This document shows, in pieces, positions 27,097 to 34,862 of a DNA stretch of 59,673 bases; positions within the stretch are counted from its first letter, which is position 1, and each line of letters begins with the position of its first letter. Position numbers and translations under genes: made by a program. Source of the DNA: CAZMHJ01 sp046350635 (GTDB lineage: Bacteria; Patescibacteriota; Saccharimonadia; Saccharimonadales; CAIOMD01); contig JAXLZY010000004.1 in NCBI GenBank assembly GCA_046350635.1, forward strand, positions 1-59,673. Reading direction: 5' to 3'. The notes under the pieces were generated by a model. The model did no database searches and was not told where the DNA came from. It worked only from the letters and a program-made list of their open reading frames with translations.

Positions 27097-28053
27097 TTAG
27101 CGAGCCGCGACCTTGCGTGCAGCGTGCATAACTTTGTACTTAAGAGGCTTTATTGGCTTTTCCCAGGTACCGATAAATGCACGTTCTTCGCCGCCAAAAG
27201 AACGCTTAAAGGCGCTGAATCCAGCCCATCGGTGTGTCGATGGCGCGTCGATAGGTGCGATACCAAAGAAGTCAAAGTACTTAATGCCTTTATCTCGGGC
27301 ATCTTTAAGCAAGAAAACTACGAGCGGTGCATTGGCACCTGATTTACGAGCCTTATTGAACGAGCCAGTGTACAGATAGTAACGAGTGCTCGCTTCGAGA
27401 TCGTCTATAAACAAAACACCTACGTGTATATCACCTGCTTGGCTTGCATAGGCAATACCAGCAGTTTTTTTAGGCCCGAGTGTCTTTAATAGTGTTCTGT
27501 AGTATTCGGCTTCTCTAAAGGTTGCTTTTGTTCGACCTGAGGTCTCTTGCATCATGGCAATAAATGAATCTAAATCCTTTACGTCGTAGGATATTGAAAA
27601 GGTAATTTCATCGCGTTCGATTCGATTCCACCTATATCGACTTGTTCGGTGCATGCCACTCTTTAGCTCATCAAACGATTTATCTAAATCGATGAACAAT
27701 GTCAGTGCTGGCTGAAAATCATGCGACGCTTTAGTGTAGCCCTGAAGCTTGCTAACTTTTTTATCTGTATGTTGCTCGACTGGCTCAACACGTACATAGT
27801 CAGCCTTAGCATCTACTGCGAGTTGTTCTAGGTCGTTTAGGGCGTGCGTCAGCGCAGGCTTTGAAGCGTAGCTTGGGCCGTACGGAACATATAGTCGTTT
27901 AAATAATTTACCAACTTTGCCATCGCCTCGTTCCATAATTGCAATGTATGACCAACCTTCGCCAGAACGTTCGAACACCGTTTTGCCAAGTGCTTTCTGA
28001 AACTCTGCCCATTCATGGCTCTGTAAAAAATGGCGTGTTTCAGGGAAAATCAT
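27097..28053 (-). CDS. FemAB/MurM-type aminoacyltransferase (peptidoglycan bridge or lipid-II amino acid ligase)
   Basis: FemX-like enzymes add amino acids from aminoacyl-tRNA to the peptide stem of lipid II. This 318-residue protein shows the paired GNAT folds: FLQSHEWAEFQKALG at the start, YVPYGPSYASKP near 75, GMHRTSRYRWNRIERD near 150, and YYLYTGSFNKARKSGANAPL with GIKYFDFFGI near 240-275. ATG 28053 is chosen over upstream in-frame codons because the conserved fold begins there and TAGAAT (28061-28066) sits seven bases upstream (leaderless). It lies among wall genes (LysM-CHAP, MltG). Confidence 0.88.
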   Translation of the reverse strand: MIFPETRHFLQSHEWAEFQKALGKTVFERSGEGWSYIAIMERGDGKVGKLFKRLYVPYGPSYASKPALTHALNDLEQLAVDAKADYVRVEPVEQHTDKKVSKLQGYTKASHDFQPALTLFIDLDKSFDELKSGMHRTSRYRWNRIERDEITFSISYDVKDLDSFIAMMQETSGRTKATFREAEYYRTLLKTLGPKKTAGIAYASQAGDIHVGVLFIDDLEASTRYYLYTGSFNKARKSGANAPLVVFLLKDARDKGIKYFDFFGIAPIDAPSTHRWAGFSAFKRSFGGEERAFIGTWEKPIKPLKYKVMHAARKVAAR

Positions 28054-28084
28054 ATCTTTTATTCTAACAGATAAGGGTGTCGTA

Positions 28085-29245
28085 TTAACGATAAATATAG
28101 TGTGGATAGGTTGAGGCGGGAACCCACTTGCTACCAACACGGCCATAGCCAGCCCAACCGTTCATATCGGTCGCAAGGATCATGGAACCATCTTCGGATA
28201 CTGCATCAACAATACCCACATGACCAGCCCAACCATTGTCGGTCTGTAAAATGGCACCTACGCGTGGCACAGAGCTTACTGTCCAGCCACTAATCTGAGC
28301 GTAATTATCCCATGTATTTGCATTACCCCAGTTCTTAGGAACACTAATGCGTGATGCAACGTAGTATGTACAGTAACCGTAGACATAGCCATTATCACCG
28401 TACTGCGGGGAAAATCCATATACTGTAAACGAGCTTGATGCACTGGTAGTGGCAGCCCTAAGTACTGGTTGTTGGCCATCTGGGATAAGAATAACGTCAC
28501 CGTTTTGGAGTGATGAAGTTTCTAGGTCGTTAAAGGCGACAAGCTGTGCTTTATCAGCTTTATACTTGGTGGAAATTGAGTCTATGGTATCCCCAGAGGC
28601 AACTTTATAGACGATTCCGTTGCGAGGCGGAATTTGCAAGACTTTTCCAGCGGCAACTGAATCACCAGTTAATCCATTTGACCATTTAATAGTTTCTGAC
28701 GTAATGCCAAATTTAGTTGCAAGTGAGCTGACTGTATCGCCGTTTTGAACAGTATACGAAATAATGTCACTACGACCTTTTGCGCCACCTGCGACGAGTT
28801 GAGGCTTACTAACAACACTTTGGTCAGCAGATGCGGAGAGTACCTGAGCATTCACTGAATCGGCCTGGTTAGACACTGCAACAGCTTCGGGGATGCTTGT
28901 AGCACGGGCAATATTTGCTGCTATATCAGCTGAAGATAGTGTGTCTAGTGGCGCTGCAGCCGCTTGTGAGTTATCAGCCTGGTTCAAAAGTGGCTTGTTG
29001 TTTGAGCTCGCCGCTTTATTGTGGCCAACCCAAACAATTGTTGTCACAACTAAAATAAGCACAACGTTCGCTAAAACAAATCCGTTGCGTATAAATGATT
29101 TCTTTAATTTGATTACTCGTTTTTTATATGAACGAGCAGATGTCTTCGATAATTCAGAAGAAGCTTCTTTGTTTTTTGGGTTTTTCCGTTCTGTAACGGA
29201 AGGTAAAAAGTTACTAATAGAAAGCTCCTGATTGGCGCGGACCAA
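28085..29245 (-). CDS. Membrane-anchored LysM-CHAP peptidoglycan amidase/endopeptidase
   Basis: This protein has 386 codons from TTG 29245, or 377 from ATT 29218. It has a basic N-terminus, a membrane helix near residues 53-75, and two LysM modules (SYTVQNGDTVSSLATKFG near 165 and VYKVASGDTIDSISTKYK near 212) that bind glycan. It ends in a CHAP domain with the Cys of YVYGYCTYYVASRI near 295 and His of GWAGHVGIVDAV. It should cut murein peptides or amides outside the cell. The start is odd: no ATG lies near, TTG 29245 is inside a six-pair hairpin, and AGGAG (29225-29229) is six bases before ATT 29218 in the same frame. It has its own promoter and a structured leader. Confidence 0.88.
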   Translation of the reverse strand: MVRANQELSISNFLPSVTERKNPKNKEASSELSKTSARSYKKRVIKLKKSFIRNGFVLANVVLILVVTTIVWVGHNKAASSNNKPLLNQADNSQAAAAPLDTLSSADIAANIARATSIPEAVAVSNQADSVNAQVLSASADQSVVSKPQLVAGGAKGRSDIISYTVQNGDTVSSLATKFGITSETIKWSNGLTGDSVAAGKVLQIPPRNGIVYKVASGDTIDSISTKYKADKAQLVAFNDLETSSLQNGDVILIPDGQQPVLRAATTSASSSFTVYGFSPQYGDNGYVYGYCTYYVASRISVPKNWGNANTWDNYAQISGWTVSSVPRVGAILQTDNGWAGHVGIVDAVSEDGSMILATDMNGWAGYGRVGSKWVPASTYPHYIYR

Positions 29246-29425
29246 TCTTTCGCAAGCTCTACCGTTTAGTTGTTAGTTATGCGCGTTCGACATGCGCCGG
29301 CGTAGCTAAAAGCCTACCTGGTAGTTTGCGACCGATTTTTGGACAACCCTCATTTTTGTTGCTTTTAGGTATAAAGCATACCCAAAAATCGTACTTACTA
29401 GTGTACCGATTCATCCAAAAGACGT
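29230..29425 (-). promoter_or_regulatory. Promoter and structured 5' leader of the LysM-CHAP gene
   Basis: On the minus strand TTGACG and TACACT are spaced 17 bases (about 29398-29426), and about 165 bases of leader follow. It can form a ten-pair stem CGATTTTTGG/CCAAAAATCG enclosing GGTAT-GCTTT-ATACC, then a second domain closed by TCGCAA/TTGCGA and CTACC/GGTAG with GCGC/GCGC inside, and finally GATTGG/CCAATC (29230-29247) directly before the AGGAG Shine-Dalgarno. A cis-regulatory RNA is likely. Leaders of LysM/CHAP genes are often c-di-AMP (ydaO) riboswitches; the block CGAAC..CTAAC..CGGTAG is faintly similar, but the hallmark GGGGTNAATC word is missing. Confidence 0.5.
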
Positions 29426-29452
29426 CAAGGTTTTGGTGATATGTCACCCCTG

Positions 29453-30508
29453 TTAGTAGGTACTACAAAGTTTGATACAGTACTGTTTTGCGAGCGCATC
29501 ATGCTCGGCCTGCGTTTTAGAGTAATGAACCACCCCATCATCACCCGCGACAAAGAACAAATAATCACTTGGTATTGGATTCGCCACAGCATTTAACGAT
29601 ACTTTAGACACATTACTAATTGGCCCTGGTGGCAGACCTGCGTATTTACGAGTATTGTATGGAGAATCAATAAATGGCGTTGGCTCAACACCTAAAACAG
29701 CACCCGCATACCGATATGTAACATCCGACCCAAGAGCAATACCTTGTTTTAAACGATTTAAGAATACTTGAGCTGTCATTCGCCTATCAGTTGCTCCGGG
29801 CGCTTCTTGCTCAACTATCGAAGCAAGCGTCACCGCTTGGTGAGGTGTTAGACCTTGCTTTTTGAATGCATCTTGTAAATCTGGCGTTAGAGTTTTGGCC
29901 ATTTCATCGAGTGACTGCCGCACGATATCTGATGGGGTGGTATTTGCAGTTCTTTCGTACGTATCTGGGTAAAGATAGCCTTCGAGTGAAGCCCCACTTG
30001 GTTTATTCGCAAGTGCCGGATGGTTAGCGTACTTCGATGCCACAAAAGCATCGTCAACGGATTGCTGGCTAAAGCCTGCTTTAACCATGCTGGCCTTTAT
30101 TTGATCAAGACGCTTTGCGGGCAATATAGTAAATGAATCTTTTTTAATAATACCGTTACTTATAATTGCGGTGATTTTACTGACAGGTGCAGAAGGATCA
30201 AGCGCATAAGTGCCAGCCTGAAGATTAGCCCGTAAATTATTTAAGCGAACGTACCATTCGAAAGCTAAGGCACTTTTTATAACTTTTTGTTCAGCAAGTT
30301 TGGCTGCAATCTGTTTTGTGGTCGAGCCACTTGGTATCACAACGCTAATTGACGTAGAATCTTTTGAAACAGGTGTTAGCTGTTGCTGGTACCAAAAGTA
30401 CAGCCCAGCTAACGAAATACCTACAACCACAGCAAATCCAAGACAGATCCCTACTATCCACCTTAAAACACCGCTCGAGCGGCCTTTTGAACCTTGTGTA
30501 TACATCAT
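29453..30508 (-). CDS. mltG: Endolytic murein transglycosylase MltG
   Basis: MltG cuts nascent glycan strands and sets their length. This protein has 351 residues: cytoplasmic start, one membrane helix near 17-36, a LysM-like small domain (TSISVVIPSGSTTKQIAAKL) and the YceG catalytic domain with LEGYLYPDTYER near 175 and the catalytic Glu in TLASIVEQEAPGATDRRMTA near 230. DSPYNTRKYAGLPPGPISN is the conserved end region. The start overlaps the ruvX stop by 4 bases (ATGA). The protein length is normal. Confidence 0.94.
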   Translation of the reverse strand: MMYTQGSKGRSSGVLRWIVGICLGFAVVVGISLAGLYFWYQQQLTPVSKDSTSISVVIPSGSTTKQIAAKLAEQKVIKSALAFEWYVRLNNLRANLQAGTYALDPSAPVSKITAIISNGIIKKDSFTILPAKRLDQIKASMVKAGFSQQSVDDAFVASKYANHPALANKPSGASLEGYLYPDTYERTANTTPSDIVRQSLDEMAKTLTPDLQDAFKKQGLTPHQAVTLASIVEQEAPGATDRRMTAQVFLNRLKQGIALGSDVTYRYAGAVLGVEPTPFIDSPYNTRKYAGLPPGPISNVSKVSLNAVANPIPSDYLFFVAGDDGVVHYSKTQAEHDALAKQYCIKLCSTY

Positions 30509-30903
30509 AGTGTCTGTAAATAATCCTCTAAAATAACTGCTGCTGCCATGGCATCAATATCACCTTTTTTTGCCACAGCAGTGCCGAGCCTTGATTCGGC
30601 CTCTTTTGAGCTTAAAGTCTCATCCTGAAAAATAACTGGCAACCCAACGGTTTCGAGGTGATTTTTACTAAATTCGCGTGAAAACGCTGATTGTGCCGTC
30701 TCTTCGCCCTGTAAATTGCGCGGTAAGCCCACTATAAGTGCATCTGGCTGGTGTTCTGTTAAAAGCTGTCGGAATGCTGCATCAAATGAATCGTCGTTTA
30801 TAAGGGCTGTCAAGGGCTCTGGAAGCCGTGCAATAAGATTAACCCGAGCAATGCCCACCCGCTTTTCGCCAATATCGAGCCCTAGTACCGCGTTAATTCC
30901 CAT
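30505..30903 (-). CDS. ruvX: Pre-16S rRNA nuclease RuvX/YqgF
   Basis: This 132-residue RNase H-like nuclease matures the 5' end of 16S rRNA and was earlier annotated as a Holliday junction resolvase. LGLDIGEKRVGIARVNL gives the first catalytic Asp, DALIVGLPRNLQGEETAQS the middle motif, and QDETLSSKEAESRL with KKGDIDAMAAAVILEDYL the last acidic residues. It overlaps the upstream gene by 11 bases and mltG by 4, so it is part of the division and wall operon. Confidence 0.92.
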   Translation of the reverse strand: MGINAVLGLDIGEKRVGIARVNLIARLPEPLTALINDDSFDAAFRQLLTEHQPDALIVGLPRNLQGEETAQSAFSREFSKNHLETVGLPVIFQDETLSSKEAESRLGTAVAKKGDIDAMAAAVILEDYLQTL

Positions 30904-32563
30904 TATTTATAAATGTTATCGTAATATGTTTAGGATTCTTTGGCGTGCCACTGACCCAGAATGGGCTGTATTCTATCTTTACATTCGTAACACCCGGTAA
31001 TGATTCTAAGATTGCTTGGGTTTCACCCCTCTTTTTTCCTGCAATACTGTTAGCGATTGCATCTGGGTCTTGTTTTACGCCCGCCTGTGCCTCGGCTTTA
31101 ACTTGAACCGTTATATCACCGTTATCTGCGGTACCTTTTACGGCATAGCTAGCAGACTTAAGTCCGACATCAAGCACGCTCTGCGTGTCTTTAATGTTTT
31201 TAGCGGCTTCTGCCTGCAAAATTTGTGTTAAACCAGCCGTGTTAACACCTGCCATCGAAGCTTTAAAGGTAACGGTCGCAGTAGCTTCGGTAGCTTCTGC
31301 GTCTACATCCGGGCTACAGCTTACCTTTGATGGGTTAGCGGTAAATGTATCTTGTAATGGTGTATAGCCAGCACTGGTTAGTTGAGCAGATAGGTCAGAT
31401 TTATAGCTTTCGGTTTTACCGTTTAATAGACTGTTTTTGGCATTATCGCAATCAGATTGGCTTACGACTTTTACGTTTTTAGTCGTGCCGCCTGACATGG
31501 CTGAGCCTTTTCCGGTAACCTTTGAAGAGAAGTTAGAAGTGTATGACCTGCCAGAGTTAAGATTGTATTGGTCACCAGCAACACTCGCCGTTACTGGTAC
31601 ACCACTCAAATTACCATCATTTTTACATACTCCACCACTGGTAAAATTACTGCCCGGTACTGTGGCTGCAGAGTTAGTAGCAAATGAGAAGCCATTACTT
31701 GTAAATAATGTCCCTGCAGGAACCGTGACGGTATTATCGGTACAGTTATAGATGGTCATTGTTCCCGTTGCTTTTTCACCAGCATTTTTTTCTCCGGTAG
31801 CTTGGAACTTCTGGGTTTCCGTTTTATCCATCGCTTTAACCTGGGCATTTACTTTTTTACCATCAATATCAACCGTTTGTGTGCTTGGGCTAGCGGTAAC
31901 TGTTAAATCAATTGGTACCGTTTTGTTCTCGGTCGTTAGCGTAATGCGTGCCCGTGGCATAACGCTCGTGGCAAAGTACCAGCCAGCAATTAGCAATATA
32001 ACAGCAGCAATACCAGCAAATAATTTAACTCTAAAACTATCGAAATTAGGTACGGCGAGCTTTTTGTTCTTTTTTTCGCCGTTTTTCTTGTCTTTTTTAG
32101 ATTTTTTACCGTCTTCGGGCTTTGCGTCTGGATCATCACCTAGTTCAATCGGCGCATCTTCTTCATCTGAAACTGCTGCACTTGCAACTGCGACAGCGCC
32201 AGCAAGTTCACCAATTGATTTAGATGTATCGAGCGGTGCGTCATCTGATTCATCTACCGTTTCGATCTCTTCGCTCACAGACGCTACTTTTGGCACGACT
32301 GGCTTAGATTGTAATGTTTTAGCAACAAACACCCCTGCCGCTCCAGCGACGGGTAACAAAGCACTTTCGCTTGTTATCAGTACTAAATTTTTACCGGCGC
32401 TATTAGCGGCACGGTTTAAAATCTTCATGTTTACAGAGCTCTGCAAGACGGTACATCGCTTAGGTAGTACAAGTGCAACAATCTGACCTTTAGCAGATTG
32501 AACTTTGTCGGTAATACTGGTTATTTCGTCGTCATTATCGATGTAGATTGTGTCTTTTTTCAT
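30893..32563 (-). CDS. Baseplate-J-like single-pass membrane protein
   Basis: The protein has 556 residues. Residues 1-85 form a small cytoplasmic alpha/beta domain (GQIVALVLPKRCTVLQSSVN; KNLVLITSES). An acidic, then lysine-rich linker leads to one membrane helix near 182-200. The outside part resembles baseplate J/gp47-like proteins of CPR: GEKATGTMTIYNCTDNTVTV, PAGTLFTSNGFSFATNS, GGTTKNVKVVSQSDCDNAK, and an end repeated strand-helix pattern. Its start overlaps the stop of the FtsA-like gene (ATGA). No contractile-injection genes are near, so the J-like fold is probably an envelope module and not a phage baseplate. Function unknown. Confidence 0.65.
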   Translation of the reverse strand: MKKDTIYIDNDDEITSITDKVQSAKGQIVALVLPKRCTVLQSSVNMKILNRAANSAGKNLVLITSESALLPVAGAAGVFVAKTLQSKPVVPKVASVSEEIETVDESDDAPLDTSKSIGELAGAVAVASAAVSDEEDAPIELGDDPDAKPEDGKKSKKDKKNGEKKNKKLAVPNFDSFRVKLFAGIAAVILLIAGWYFATSVMPRARITLTTENKTVPIDLTVTASPSTQTVDIDGKKVNAQVKAMDKTETQKFQATGEKNAGEKATGTMTIYNCTDNTVTVPAGTLFTSNGFSFATNSAATVPGSNFTSGGVCKNDGNLSGVPVTASVAGDQYNLNSGRSYTSNFSSKVTGKGSAMSGGTTKNVKVVSQSDCDNAKNSLLNGKTESYKSDLSAQLTSAGYTPLQDTFTANPSKVSCSPDVDAEATEATATVTFKASMAGVNTAGLTQILQAEAAKNIKDTQSVLDVGLKSASYAVKGTADNGDITVQVKAEAQAGVKQDPDAIANSIAGKKRGETQAILESLPGVTNVKIEYSPFWVSGTPKNPKHITITFINNGN

Positions 32564-33846
32564 ATCTTGAGCATCCTATTAAGCCGGTCGCGAACTGAAT
32601 CGGTCGGCGCATCATATTGTAACAAGGTATCCATTGCAACGCGAAGCAGACCCATGGCGGTAATAAAGGTGTGGTCTTCTATAACACCCGTGGTATCGTT
32701 AATGCCCACCACTTGATCGGGGCGGATTAAACGCACTTGAGGTTTTTTTGTAAACGGCAGGTCTTTGTACCAATCACCTCGGCTTAGTTCGTCTGTTAAC
32801 ATTTCTAAACTTGCACCACCACCGCACAGTAAAATTTCGTGAGGTAAATGATCGAGACGCTTAAATTCTTCGAGCGCGAGTTCAACACCATTCATCCACA
32901 CGCCGAGAGTCTTATTTAGTGCGGCTTCTACGGGTTTTCGGCGAGGTTCAGGCGTACGACCGTTACTTAAGCCTAATTTTAGCGCTTCGGCACGGTCAAA
33001 ATCTGTGTTTAGATCGCGTTCTACCGACTTTGTATAACTACGGCCACCAATGCCAAACATTTTGGTACCTTCGACACCACCTTCGTTTACTACAGCGATG
33101 TCCGTCGTACCGCCACCAACGTCGATTAGAATCGCGCTTAGGTTAGCGTTTGGATCATCACCAATTACAGAGCGAGCAACTGCAAACGGTTCGGCTGCCA
33201 CCGTCAATAATTCAAGGTCAAGCTGTTGCGCTACACGTTCGATGGCGCCAATATGAACCATTGGTGCAAATGCTGTATACAGTTGTACTTGGACATCTTT
33301 ACCCTGGAACCCAATTGGATTTGTCACACTATAGCCATCGATTTCAATTGCTATAAGTGCGCTATTAACTAATTTAAGGCCAATTTGCTTACCACCCGTA
33401 TCAATTGCAAGTTGTTTTTTTGCCTGATCAAGGGCTCGTTCTTGTACCAATGAAAAAATACGGTCAACTTCTGCAATATCTATCTCTTTGTTAGGGTCTT
33501 TGCGGGTAAATCGAACAGTTGTTGTGTTGCCTCGCACGAGTTCGCCTGCAATACCTACCACTGCGCTACGGGCGCTAACGCCTGCTTGCTGTTCTGCCTG
33601 GTTTAGGGCGGCATCACAATTAGCGACAACTCCTGCAATGTCAGCAATGGCGCCGGCCTGCATATCACTTAAGGTTTGGTGCGCACGACCAACGCCTAAT
33701 ATTTCTATTTGGTTATCTTCGTCGATTCGGGCAACAAGCGCTTTAACAAATTCGGTACCAATATCAAGAGACACCATCAACCTATCGTTACCGGTGTCTT
33801 TACCCTCTTTTGAACTGTTTTTGAGCTGCTTTAATTTGCCAAGCAT
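32560..33846 (-). CDS. FtsA-like actin-family ATPase
   Basis: These 428 residues are of the FtsA/PilM branch of the actin fold. Phosphate 1 motif LMVSLDIGTEFVKALVARI, an SHS2-like inserted domain (about 85-165, VVGIAGELVRGNTTTVRF), phosphate 2 motif AILIDVGGGTTDIAVVNEGG and adenosine motif EILLCGGGASLEMLTDEL are present. FtsA tethers FtsZ to the membrane; PilM belongs to type IV pili. No amphipathic C-terminal helix is evident, and no pilN/pilO genes follow, so FtsA-like is preferred. ATG 33846 has TAGAAT (33856-33861) nine bases upstream, a leaderless start. It heads an operon with the J-like protein, ruvX and mltG. Confidence 0.82.
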   Translation of the reverse strand: MLGKLKQLKNSSKEGKDTGNDRLMVSLDIGTEFVKALVARIDEDNQIEILGVGRAHQTLSDMQAGAIADIAGVVANCDAALNQAEQQAGVSARSAVVGIAGELVRGNTTTVRFTRKDPNKEIDIAEVDRIFSLVQERALDQAKKQLAIDTGGKQIGLKLVNSALIAIEIDGYSVTNPIGFQGKDVQVQLYTAFAPMVHIGAIERVAQQLDLELLTVAAEPFAVARSVIGDDPNANLSAILIDVGGGTTDIAVVNEGGVEGTKMFGIGGRSYTKSVERDLNTDFDRAEALKLGLSNGRTPEPRRKPVEAALNKTLGVWMNGVELALEEFKRLDHLPHEILLCGGGASLEMLTDELSRGDWYKDLPFTKKPQVRLIRPDQVVGINDTTGVIEDHTFITAMGLLRVAMDTLLQYDAPTDSVRDRLNRMLKI

Positions 33847-33933
33847 ATACACTTTATTCTAGCACAGACAAACAGTCTTAAAACAGATAGAAATATTGCG
33901 TTTTTTATTTAAATATTATATAATTTAGTAATT

Positions 33934-34860
33934 ATGGTAGAGAGTGAGCGTCTACACCGTGATGACATACTCCCTGAGGTAAGACACCTAGAGGGCTATT
34001 TGTCATTAACAGCAAAACAATTAGAACGTGAGCAACCAGCTGATGATGTTGTTATTATCGTCGAAGGTGCCCCGCTAGCTAATAACGATCAGTTCCCGGG
34101 CAGAGCTTTGCTAATCGATGAAGGCTACGGTTCACTCGACGCGCACGTCCGCTTCACTACCGAGCACGAAGAAAACGCACGCGTAGAAGGCGCTCGCTTT
34201 ATTTTCAACCACTACAGTTTACCTATTCAAACAACAATTGAACTCGTAGATTACGACGCATCCAAAACCGCCCTGGCTGATATTCCTTTTGCAGTTATAC
34301 CTGCCGGTTCAGAAAAACCAACAACAACAATGCGATTTGAAGATTTGTTAAATATTATCGACGAATTATCCCAAAATAGCGAAGAAGAACTTTCGGCAAT
34401 GCTAGACCCACGCCTTGTTAGCTCTATAACGTTTGGCGAGGCTATGTACTACGTAACTCGAGCTTTAGCAAAAAATGCAAAGCAAGAAAAAACTGCACGC
34501 CGCAATACGTCTGTCGAACCACTCTTTTTAGATTTAGATTCACCGTTCGGTGAAAGAACACTTAAGCTCGAAATAACTCGAGTGACTAAAGGCAATCAAA
34601 CAAGTATGCTCTATGGTCTAAGTATCAGTGCGAAGCAGCAAATTCTTGATAATGTTATTGATTACGGGCTACTGTTTTTACACGACCCAAACACAAGAAT
34701 CAGCGCAATCCATGATACTACCGGGGTTGAGCACACGTATGATACCGAGCAATATCCACCTCAAATGAAACAGGTAGATGTTACGCTCGATAGAATTAGC
34801 ACCATGTTTAGCGTTCTCGAACAGTTACGTGAAGCTAAAGAGCTACAGTTAGTTAGTTAA
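33934..34860 (+). CDS. Hypothetical protein, 308 residues
   Basis: I do not recognise this protein. It is acidic, has no signal peptide or membrane helix, and is predicted soluble and mixed alpha/beta. A helical block (about 125-180, RFEDLLNIIDELSQNSEEEL) separates two strand-rich parts (VVIIVEGAPLANNDQFPGRA; TLKLEITRVTKGNQTSMLYG). TATAAT (33919-33924) lies nine bases before ATG 33934, so the mRNA is leaderless. It is transcribed alone, divergently from the ftsA-like operon and convergent with alaS, whose stop is 2 bases away. Confidence 0.6.
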   Translation: MVESERLHRDDILPEVRHLEGYLSLTAKQLEREQPADDVVIIVEGAPLANNDQFPGRALLIDEGYGSLDAHVRFTTEHEENARVEGARFIFNHYSLPIQTTIELVDYDASKTALADIPFAVIPAGSEKPTTTMRFEDLLNIIDELSQNSEEELSAMLDPRLVSSITFGEAMYYVTRALAKNAKQEKTARRNTSVEPLFLDLDSPFGERTLKLEITRVTKGNQTSMLYGLSISAKQQILDNVIDYGLLFLHDPNTRISAIHDTTGVEHTYDTEQYPPQMKQVDVTLDRISTMFSVLEQLREAKELQLVS

Positions 34861-34862
34861 AT

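Noticed and set aside
29246..29425. Firm c-di-AMP (ydaO) riboswitch call
   Set aside because: The conserved GGGGTNAATC block and overall length do not fit; kept as an unassigned structured leader.
30893..32563. Phage baseplate or contractile injection system
   Set aside because: No sheath, tube, ATPase or other baseplate genes are in the window; the protein has a membrane anchor.
32560..33846. PilM of a type IV pilus
   Set aside because: No pilN, pilO or other pilus genes follow; the partners are division and wall genes.
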